The notes below the pieces were generated by a model. It worked only from the letters and a program-made list of their open reading frames with translations. It did not search any database and had not been told where the DNA came from. Both the position numbers and the translations under genes were made by a program. This document shows positions 23,443 to 29,701 of a stretch of 29,701 nt of DNA, in pieces. The stretch covers positions 1 to 29,701 of the forward strand of contig CAKULV010000038.1 in NCBI GenBank assembly GCA_934667425.1, in the 5' to 3' direction. Each line of letters opens with the position of its first letter. The first letter of the stretch is position 1. This DNA comes from an uncultured Kiritimatiellota bacterium. GTDB taxonomy: Bacteria; Verrucomicrobiota; Kiritimatiellia; RFP12; UBA1067.

Positions 23443-25389
23443 ATGAAACTTCGATTCAGCGGCTCGATTCACCGCCGGGCGTTAGCGCTTGCGGCATTCG
23501 CGGGGTCATCGGCTCTGGCCTCCTTGGCGGCATGGGCCAGCCCTGTCGCATGGCCGGCGCCGACGGGACCGGCCAAGGTGTACTTCGATTCGATCTGGGA
23601 GCCGCGCGTCATCGCCGTGCCGCTTGGCGACAGCGGCCCCGGGGCGATCGCCGTTCTCCCGGACGGCGAGATCGTCAACCGCGGCGCGCGTCTTTACGGC
23701 ACGAATCGCGTCGCGCTCGCGATGTCGTCGCGCGACTTCGGCTTCAGCTGGACTGTTCGCGCGCCCAGCGGCGCGGACGCCGCCCTTCGCCCCTGCCCGT
23801 GGGCGGACTACGGCATCAGCGTAGGCTGCGTCGACCGGGCGAAGGAGCAGGGCGTGTGCTGGCGCCGCGAGACGGGGAAGGATGGAAGGGAGGCGCGCTC
23901 GCGAATCCCGATCGAGGGCGTTTCCTCCTACGGCAGGCTGCTCGCGCTCCCGGGCCGCCGCCGCTGGATCTTCTCGTTCTACCGCAAGTGCCCCGACCGC
24001 ATCGGCTACTACCCCTGCCTCGTATACTCGGACGACGACGGGCGGAGCTGGTCGAAGCGCGTGGAGATTCTGGACGTCCTCTACACGGACGCGATCGAGC
24101 CCCCCGACAAGGCGCATCGCTGGAACACGGGCTGCCACGAGCCCGACGTCGTGGAATTCTCAGACGGCACGCTCTACATGATGACGCGCTCCGGCGGCGA
24201 CCATGCCGTGTGCTACCTCTCGCGCGACGGCGGCGAGACCTGGGGCCCGCGCTTCGAGCCGCCTGCCTTCTGGCAGTCGAACACGATGCCGCTTCTGCGG
24301 CGGCTGAAGGACGGGCGCATCCTCTGCATCTGGAACAATGCGCAGATTCTGCCGCGACGCGACGCCTCGGAGAACCCCGAACTCGGCCCCACCGCCCTGA
24401 ACGGCCGTTGGGAGACGGTGTTCACCAACCGCGACGTGCTGCACGCCGCGATCACCGAGGACGACGGGCGGACGTGGATCGGCTTCCGCGAGATCGCGCT
24501 GAACGAGATCCGCAACCGCGAGGACTACCGCGAGGCGGGCAACGAGTTCTGGCAGATGCGCGGCGGGCACGGCATCGACAAGAGCGTGCACCAGGCCGAG
24601 CTCGTCGAAATGCCCGGCGGCAAGGTGATGGTCTGCTACGGGCAGGCCGTCTCGTCGCGCCGCATCGCCGTCTTCGACGTGCAGTGGCTGTACGAGACTG
24701 GGCGCGAGGAGACGCTGCGCGGCGGCACGGCCAACCTGTCCAACCACCTCTTCGTGAAGTCGCTTCTGGGCGGCTACGCCGGGTGGTCGGGGCACTGCGC
24801 GATGAACCGCATCCCCGGCGCGGTGATGACGCGCGAGCCGGACACCGCGCGCGGCACCAAGCGCGAGTGCCTGCAGCTGTGCCGCATCCGCGACGACCGC
24901 CTGGTCGACGACCGCCAGGGCGTGGTATGGAACTTCCCCGCCGCCCGGAGGGGGACAGTGTCCTTCGAGTGCCGGGTGGACGGCGAGGGCGCGCTCGTCT
25001 CGCTCTGCGACCACTGGATCAACCCGTGCGACTGGGCGATTCGCGAGCGCGCCATGGCGTCGCTTCCGCTTTCGGCCGAGACGCTGGGCGGCGCGGCGCG
25101 GTGGAGGACGGTGACGGTGGCCTGGGATCTTGCCGCCGCCACCGTGACTCTCGCCTGCGACGGCCGCGCGGCGACGGCGCCGCTCAAGACGGCTGGCTTC
25201 TCGCCCTATGGAGTCTCCTACCTCCACCTCCAGGCGCTGGCGGAGGGGGACGACCAGAAGGGAGTGTATTTCCGCTGGTTCAAGATGAAGGGCGAGCGCT
25301 GCGCCCCCGATGGACGCCAGGCGGCGGCCGCGGCAGGCGACGGCGCGGCCGCTGGCATGGCAGGAACGCTGGAGGAGAGACGACTATGA
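23443..25389 (+). CDS. Exported BNR-repeat sialidase (GH33-like)
   Basis: This 648-residue enzyme should release terminal sialic acid. A six-bladed propeller is indicated by four Asp-box motifs: SSRDFGFSW (around residue 95), SDDDGRSW (195), SRDGGETW (259) and TEDDGRTW (338). The N-terminal PRVIAVP segment lies where the sialidase arginine motif (RIP) is expected but is not a perfect match, so I do not assign the catalytic triad. After about residue 480 a LamG-like beta-sandwich follows, then an Ala/Gly-rich tail. The signal peptide is long (HRRALALAAFAGSSALASLAAWA). ATG 23443 is preferred to GTG 23437. The stop overlaps the next start by ATGA. Lyase and symporter genes upstream support sialic acid as product. 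Confidence 0.75.
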   Translation: MKLRFSGSIHRRALALAAFAGSSALASLAAWASPVAWPAPTGPAKVYFDSIWEPRVIAVPLGDSGPGAIAVLPDGEIVNRGARLYGTNRVALAMSSRDFGFSWTVRAPSGADAALRPCPWADYGISVGCVDRAKEQGVCWRRETGKDGREARSRIPIEGVSSYGRLLALPGRRRWIFSFYRKCPDRIGYYPCLVYSDDDGRSWSKRVEILDVLYTDAIEPPDKAHRWNTGCHEPDVVEFSDGTLYMMTRSGGDHAVCYLSRDGGETWGPRFEPPAFWQSNTMPLLRRLKDGRILCIWNNAQILPRRDASENPELGPTALNGRWETVFTNRDVLHAAITEDDGRTWIGFREIALNEIRNREDYREAGNEFWQMRGGHGIDKSVHQAELVEMPGGKVMVCYGQAVSSRRIAVFDVQWLYETGREETLRGGTANLSNHLFVKSLLGGYAGWSGHCAMNRIPGAVMTREPDTARGTKRECLQLCRIRDDRLVDDRQGVVWNFPAARRGTVSFECRVDGEGALVSLCDHWINPCDWAIRERAMASLPLSAETLGGAARWRTVTVAWDLAAATVTLACDGRAATAPLKTAGFSPYGVSYLHLQALAEGDDQKGVYFRWFKMKGERCAPDGRQAAAAAGDGAAAGMAGTLEERRL

Positions 25390-27317
25390 ACACAAGAAGC
25401 TGGCTGATTGGGGGAATGCTGCTGGGCACCGCTGCGGCCATGGCGCAGGCGTCCGGGGATGCGATGCGCGCGCCGCGGCTGCGCGACGTGCGCATAGGGT
25501 CCGTGCCCGGCGCGAAGCTGATGGCCTTCGCGCGCGAGCGGATGCTCGGCGAGTTCGCGCAGAAGGAGATCTTCGGCGAGGCGCGGCGGGCGTTCGAGAC
25601 GCGCGACGACGACATCCTGGGCCACGGGGGGCTGTGGCGCGGCGAGTTCTGGGGCAAGCTGATGCTCTCGACGGCGCGGGTGGCGGACTACCTGCGCGAT
25701 CCGGCGCTGCTCGCGTTCGTGCGCGAGGAGTGCCTCCGGATGATGGCGCTGCAGGACGCGGACGGCTACCTCGGCTCGTACCGCGACAAGGAGCTGGTCT
25801 CGATCACCGACCCCGGGCAGACGAAGCGCACCTACGGCTGGTACCCCTGCTGGAATCTGTGGAACCGCAAGTACGCGATCTGGGGCATGCTGATGGCCTA
25901 CAAGGCCACGGGCGAGAGGGCGATTCTCGAGTCCGTGCGCCGGCAGATGGACCAGTGGATCGAAATGCTCGGCCGGCGCGGGCTGCGGCTGCGCGACACG
26001 GGCACGCTGGGGATGGGCGGCATGCCCTCGATGTCCGTCCTCAAGCCGCTGCTGATGCTCTACGCCGAGACCGGGGAGCGCCGGTATCTCGACTACGCCG
26101 CCGAGATGCTGCCTGACTGGGACCGCGCGGACAACGCCTTCCCGAACTTCTTCCGCAACGCCGCCGCCGGCGTGGAGCTCGCCAGCTGGTACCCCGAGCC
26201 CTGGAAGTGGGCCAAGTGCTACGAGATGATGAGCTGCCTGGACGGCCTGCTCGAGTACCACCGCGCAACCGGCGAGGCGCGCTGCCGCGACGCGGTGGCG
26301 CTGATCCGCGACAACCTGGCCGCGCACGAGGCCAACCCCTTCGGCGGCGTGGGCTTCGGCGACAAGTTCATCCACGCGGCGAAGCGGATCAACGCCCTCT
26401 CCGAGGTCTGCGACGCGATCCACTGGATCCGGCTCAACCTGGACCTCTTCGAGATCACCGGCGAAGACAGGTACATGGACAGCGTGGAGACGGCCTACCT
26501 CAACAACTTCCTGCCCGGGGTCTTCCGCCGCGGCGACTACGGCGCGTTCTTCGTGCGCGGGCAATGCCGCCACGAGAACCAGTTCCAGTGCGGCTTCGCC
26601 TACAACCACTGCTGCGTGAACAACATGGCGCGCACGTGGATGGACGTGGCCGAGGGCACGGTCACGCGCGACCGCGCGGGGGTGTTCCACGTCAACCTCT
26701 ATCAAGACGCCGTGGTGGCGCTGGACGGCGTCCGCTTCACGATCGCCGGCGACTATCCGATCGGGAACGTGGTTACGGTGACGCTGTCCGAGCGGGCGCC
26801 GGTGAAGTTCCGCCGGCCGGGGTGGTGCGACAGGATGGACGTGGAGCCGTCGGCGGACGGCATGTCCCATCGCCTCGTCTTCGCGATGTCGCCGCGACTG
26901 GTGGAGCGCGACCTGCCGCCGGAGCGCCCGGTGGAGGAGGACGCCCTCGCGCGCTGGGCGGCGAACCGCTACACCGACGGCTCGGACCCGGTGACGGGGA
27001 GCGACGTGCGGCGGCGCTACCGCCGTACGGCGGCGGCCACGCTCTGGCGCGGGCCGCTGCTGCTCGCCAAGGCGAAGCGCGTGGGCGACGAGGAGGCGGA
27101 GATCTTCCCCGGCAAGACGGTGAACCTGAAGAACGCCGAGGTCGCGCTCGAGCCCTGGCCGAAGGAGGCCGCGGCCGCCGCCGGCGTGTGGGGCGCCTGG
27201 ACGGCGACGCTGACGGCGCCCGGCGAGGCTCCGGTGAAGGTGAAGGTGTGCGATTTCCAGAGCGCGGGAGACGATCCGCGCGGGAAGTCGGCGGACGCCT
27301 TCTCGATCTGGTTCTGA
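25386..27317 (+). CDS. GH127-type beta-L-arabinofuranosidase, exported
   Basis: This 643-residue protein of the DUF1680/GH127 group starts with ATG 25386, overlapping the sialidase stop, with GGAGG at 25371-25375. A signal peptide is present (LIGGMLLGTAAAMAQA). The (alpha/alpha)6 barrel carries the zinc-thiolate active site of the family: Glu 340 and Cys 342 in LSEVCDAIHW, and Cys 409-Cys 410 in YNHCCVNNMART. In the characterised enzyme HypBA1 these four positions bind zinc and one cysteine is the nucleophile. C-terminal beta-sandwich domains follow from about residue 430. GH127 and relatives release beta-L-arabinofuranose from plant glycoproteins, but PVC members are diverse, so the substrate here is open. 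Confidence 0.85.
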   Translation: MNTRSWLIGGMLLGTAAAMAQASGDAMRAPRLRDVRIGSVPGAKLMAFARERMLGEFAQKEIFGEARRAFETRDDDILGHGGLWRGEFWGKLMLSTARVADYLRDPALLAFVREECLRMMALQDADGYLGSYRDKELVSITDPGQTKRTYGWYPCWNLWNRKYAIWGMLMAYKATGERAILESVRRQMDQWIEMLGRRGLRLRDTGTLGMGGMPSMSVLKPLLMLYAETGERRYLDYAAEMLPDWDRADNAFPNFFRNAAAGVELASWYPEPWKWAKCYEMMSCLDGLLEYHRATGEARCRDAVALIRDNLAAHEANPFGGVGFGDKFIHAAKRINALSEVCDAIHWIRLNLDLFEITGEDRYMDSVETAYLNNFLPGVFRRGDYGAFFVRGQCRHENQFQCGFAYNHCCVNNMARTWMDVAEGTVTRDRAGVFHVNLYQDAVVALDGVRFTIAGDYPIGNVVTVTLSERAPVKFRRPGWCDRMDVEPSADGMSHRLVFAMSPRLVERDLPPERPVEEDALARWAANRYTDGSDPVTGSDVRRRYRRTAAATLWRGPLLLAKAKRVGDEEAEIFPGKTVNLKNAEVALEPWPKEAAAAAGVWGAWTATLTAPGEAPVKVKVCDFQSAGDDPRGKSADAFSIWF

Positions 27318-27365
27318 CATCGGGCGGCATTCACGGCTTCGGAAACATTAGGAGGGGGTATGGTC

Positions 27366-29036
27366 ATGAGGTGGACGTGGGCATTGCTGGCGGCGGCACT
27401 CTGCGGCGGCGCGGCGGGCGGGGACGGTGCGCTTGGCGACGGGGACTACGCCGCCTTGAAGGCGGCCGCCCTGGCGCGGCCGCGCGGATTCGTCTACAAC
27501 ACGGACGGCTGCGACATCCTCTACTGGCCCACGAACCTGCCGGTGTCGGTGGAGAACTTCACGCGCCGCCGCCTCGTCCATGCGCTCGGCACGCGCATCA
27601 CGACGATCTCGTACTGTCCGCAGAGCGCCGGGTTCGGGCACTTCATCTGCCGCAAGGCCGGCGAGCCGCTGACGGGTACGGTCACGAAGGAGCACCATGG
27701 CGTGGAGACGGCGCGGAACGCGGCGCAGGACTTCTTCGACCTCGGCACGGATGCGCTTGAGATGGCCTCGGCCTTCTGCCGCACGAACAACCTCGAGATA
27801 TTCGTCTCGATCCGCGTGAACGACCAGCACGACGCCAGCTCCTCGCCCCGGCGCGGCTACAACGCGCTCTTCCCCCGGTTCAAGAAGGAGCATCCCGAAT
27901 GTCTTATGGGGGCGTTCGGCTCGTCCAACACGAACCTCTACCGGCAGTGCCGCGGCAACTGGAGCTGCGTGAACTTCGCCTGCGGGCTCGTGCGGGCCGA
28001 GATGCGTCGCTTCGTCCGGGAGTTCCTCGAGAACTACGACGTGGACGGCGTAGAGTTCGACTTCAACCGCCACTGCGTACTGTTCAAGAGCGTGGCGGAG
28101 GGTGGCGTGGCCTCGCCCGCCGAGCGGGCTCTGATGACGGGGCTGATGCGCGACATCCGGCAGCTCGCCCACGAGGTGGGCCGCCGGCGCGGACGCTACT
28201 TCGTGCTGGCGATGCGCGCGCCGGACTCGGCGGCGTTCTGCCGCGACGTCGGCATCGACCTCGAGCGCTGGCTGGCAGAGGGGCTCGTCGACATATGGAT
28301 CGGCTCGGGCTACTTCCGCCTGTCGCCGTGGGGGGAGTCGGTGGCGCTCGCGCATCGCCACGGCGTGAAGTTCTATGCGTCGCTCGACGAGTCCCGCATC
28401 GAGCGCGCCTGCCTGCGGCGGGGCGGGCTGCGCTTCATCCCCGGGCGCGAGACGCTGCCCGCCTACGCGGCCGTGATGGCGAACGCGCTGGCGTCCGGGG
28501 CCGACGGCATCTACGTGTTCAACCGCGAGGGGGAGTTTCTGCGGAAGATTGCGCAGCTCGATCCGTCGCCTGCAAATATGTCCGACAAGATCTATTTTGT
28601 GCGCTACCGCGGATCAGGCGGCTATACGCCCGAACACTGGCTCAAGGGCGGCTCGCGTCACGACAGACTTCCGAAGCTTGATCCGGGCTGTGCGCGCGAG
28701 TCCGACTTCCCGGCATATCGGCCAGGCAGCCGCGTCTCGTTCGATCTGATGGTTGGCGATGATTTTGCCGCCGTCAGGCAGAAACCGCGCGTCGTCGCGA
28801 AAGTCATGACAAACCTGGCAAATGGGCAGGCGCTGAGGCTTGATGTCAACGGGCGCTTGCATGACAGTTGCTGGTCCGGCGACGGGCAGTTTCACTATGC
28901 GCTCGATCCTGCGGAAATCAATAAGGGGACTAACAGGTTCTCTGTGACATTCCCTCAGGCGGGGGAGAATATGACGCTCAACGATTTCGCGCTGGAGGTG
29001 CGCTATCCGCGCCTCGTCACGGGCGTCTCCTTCTGA
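27366..29036 (+). CDS. Exported GH10-like (GHL10 type) glycoside hydrolase
   Basis: This is a 556-residue secreted enzyme. AGGAGG at 27351-27356 favours ATG 27366 over ATG 27360. The signal peptide is WTWALLAAALCGGAAGG. A TIM-barrel region includes ITTISYCPQ, LEIFVSIRVNDQHD and YDVDGVEFDFNRH (around residues 224-236, likely active-site strand), then YFVLAMRAP, GLVDIWIGSGYF and ASGADGIYVFN. This set matches the family-10-like hydrolases common in Lentisphaerota and Kiritimatiellota. The last about 155 residues form a jelly-roll-like domain. Base composition changes sharply near 28550: the line at 28441 is 80% GC and the line at 28561 is 53%. That suggests recombination or different origin of the 3' third. 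Last gene of the sialic-acid-type cluster. Confidence 0.7.
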   Translation: MRWTWALLAAALCGGAAGGDGALGDGDYAALKAAALARPRGFVYNTDGCDILYWPTNLPVSVENFTRRRLVHALGTRITTISYCPQSAGFGHFICRKAGEPLTGTVTKEHHGVETARNAAQDFFDLGTDALEMASAFCRTNNLEIFVSIRVNDQHDASSSPRRGYNALFPRFKKEHPECLMGAFGSSNTNLYRQCRGNWSCVNFACGLVRAEMRRFVREFLENYDVDGVEFDFNRHCVLFKSVAEGGVASPAERALMTGLMRDIRQLAHEVGRRRGRYFVLAMRAPDSAAFCRDVGIDLERWLAEGLVDIWIGSGYFRLSPWGESVALAHRHGVKFYASLDESRIERACLRRGGLRFIPGRETLPAYAAVMANALASGADGIYVFNREGEFLRKIAQLDPSPANMSDKIYFVRYRGSGGYTPEHWLKGGSRHDRLPKLDPGCARESDFPAYRPGSRVSFDLMVGDDFAAVRQKPRVVAKVMTNLANGQALRLDVNGRLHDSCWSGDGQFHYALDPAEINKGTNRFSVTFPQAGENMTLNDFALEVRYPRLVTGVSF

Positions 29037-29043
29037 CGTTTGA

Positions 29044-29361
29044 CGATCGGAATTTCGCGGACTGTTCGGTCGCAATCTGAAGAATGCCCTGCTTGCGACT
29101 TGCGAGAGCGCCTTTGCGCCGACTGCGCCGTCTCGCGTCGTGACCGGGTTTTGTGTGGGCGACAACAACATGCCGCTGGATGATCTGGATGTGATACTGA
29201 AGCGTACGGCGGAGAGCAACAAGACCATTTGCGTCTACACCCATCGCATCATGGACAATCCATCAAAGGGCAGCGTCTCGCCGGTGTACCTTGAGAGGGT
29301 TCTTCGAATGGCCCGCGCACATGGCGTGGCAATGGTCGGCTTCGATGAAGTTGACCCATGA
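29044..29361 (+). pseudogene. C-terminal remnant of a polysaccharide deacetylase-like gene
   Basis: The frame is open from 29044 (stop at 29041) to the stop at 29359-29361, about 105 codons. The segment VVTGFCVGDNNMPLDDLDVIL, then TICVYTHRIM, then SVSPVYLERVLRMARAHGVAMVGFDEV matches the end of NodB-type polysaccharide deacetylases. The N-terminal domain with the zinc-binding Asp-His-His motif is missing, and no start codon with a ribosome binding site is present. It follows the GH10-like stop by only 7 bp. It looks like a deletion remnant, consistent with a rearrangement junction at this spot. Confidence 0.6.
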
Positions 29362-29404
29362 ATCCCGCCCGGATTGCCGATTTCCGACACATCCTGGCGG
29401 GATT
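29361..29404 (+). terminator. Long hairpin after the deacetylase remnant
   Basis: AATCCCGCC (29361-29369) pairs perfectly with GGCGGGATT (29396-29404). GGAT (29371-29374) pairs with ATCC (29391-29394) across one mismatch, giving 13 pairs. No T-run follows, so it may stop or protect transcripts without being a standard intrinsic terminator. Confidence 0.5.
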
Positions 29405-29482
29405 ATGGTGCAATGCTCCCGCCGTCCGCCTCCGGAGCGCGTTTCCGGCAGGGGACCTGACGTGGACTATGCAAAGCCGCTC

Positions 29483-29515
29483 TTGCAATCGGCACGTCAT
29501 TTTGATATATTGCAA
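29483..29515 (+). promoter_or_regulatory. ArsR-type gene promoter with repeated TTGCAA
   Basis: TTGCAA (29483-29488), 17-bp spacer, TATATT (29506-29511). A second TTGCAA (29510-29515) overlaps the -10. Paired palindromic hexamers over -35 and -10 suit autorepression by the encoded regulator. AAAGGA (29523-29528) precedes the TTG start at 29535. Confidence 0.65.
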
Positions 29516-29534
29516 AACAACGAAAGGAAAACCG

Positions 29535-29701
29535 TTGGAAAAGTTCGATCGAAAGAAGTGGGAGAACCCCGCGAAGCGCTTCAAGGCGCTCGGGCATCCG
29601 GTGCGCATGTGGATTGCTGCGCAACTGATGGACGGCGAGAAGTGCGTTCATGAGTTCGTCGATCGCGTCGATCTCGATTTTTCAACTGTCTCCCAGCATC
29701 T
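29535..29701 (+). CDS. ArsR-family regulator, N-terminal part (cut by window end)
   Basis: The first 55 codons start at TTG 29535, 6 nt after AAAGGA. The segments FKALGHPVRMWIAAQLMDGEK, CVHEFVDRV and LDFSTVSQHL form the winged helix of ArsR/SmtB repressors. The conserved P-x-R turn and the T-V-S-Q-H-L recognition helix are visible. Cys in EKCVHEF is at the site where metal-sensing members bind metal, but non-metal members also share it. The promoter 24 bp upstream looks autoregulated. The effector and target genes lie outside the window. Confidence 0.8.
   Translation, partial: MEKFDRKKWENPAKRFKALGHPVRMWIAAQLMDGEKCVHEFVDRVDLDFSTVSQH

Noticed and set aside
23406..25385. In-frame upstream extension of the GH127 protein
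   Set aside because: It is a shadow of the sialidase gene. GH127 starts at 25386 with a signal peptide.
25218..27320. A 700-codon open frame on the minus strand opposite the GH127 gene
   Set aside because: It is rich in Arg, Ala, His and Val with no domain signal. It is the antisense shadow of a very GC-rich real gene.

Overview
The window looks like a glycan-degradation stretch from a high-GC, Gram-negative-type bacterium of the PVC superphylum, most likely a gut-associated Kiritimatiellota or Lentisphaerota lineage. That placement is inferred from gene content: Tat-exported Gfo/Idh and PIG-L/LmbE proteins, DUF1080, DUF4838, DUF5696/GH101-like and GH10-like secreted enzymes, LamG and autotransporter-type surface proteins, and many signal peptides. 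No rRNA or other phylogenetic marker is present. I saw no tRNA, rRNA or CRISPR array.

Layout. (1) 1-457: the 3' end of a group II intron (a broken reverse transcriptase, then domains V-VI) abuts and may interrupt the signal-peptide codons of a secreted GH101/DUF5696-like glycosidase (344-2314). (2) 2352-7837: promoter plus a four-gene operon of a Tat lipoprotein Gfo/Idh oxidoreductase, a two-domain DUF1080 lipoprotein, a sugar-porter MFS permease and a Tat-exported PIG-L/LmbE deacetylase. It resembles the 3-keto-glycoside route of sugar cleavage. (3) 7838-8225: a gene-free stretch with degenerate CGATTT repeats, a small hairpin and a regulator promoter. (4) 8226-15911: a GntR/LacI-type regulator, a secreted propeller-like protein, a DUF4838 protein, an autotransporter-like beta-helix protein and a GH29 alpha-L-fucosidase. 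The middle three genes are visibly less GC-rich than their surroundings. (5) 15931-17311: NADP-type isocitrate dehydrogenase behind a promoter flanked by two copies of a palindromic motif and a leader with two strong hairpins. (6) 17406-29036: a sialic-acid-type locus. A divergent AraC regulator faces an SSS symporter and an N-acetylneuraminate-lyase-like aldolase, followed by a three-LamG protein, a BNR sialidase, a GH127-type enzyme and a GH10-like enzyme. (7) 29044-29701: the C-terminal remnant of a polysaccharide deacetylase and the start of an ArsR-type regulator cut by the window end.

How it works together: secreted glycosidases (sialidase, fucosidase, GH101-like, GH127, GH10-like) would trim host mucin-type or plant glycans, surface LamG and beta-helix proteins may hold substrate, and two permeases import the products. 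Sialic acid would enter by the SSS symporter and be cleaved by the lyase. The most interesting signals are regulatory. Several transcription units share an extended -10 (TGGTATAxT) followed by GCGCC. Three promoters of the sialic-acid locus sit so close to their ATG that the mRNAs should be leaderless. The symporter and lyase promoters share an 18-bp box (16/18 identical) just upstream of -35.
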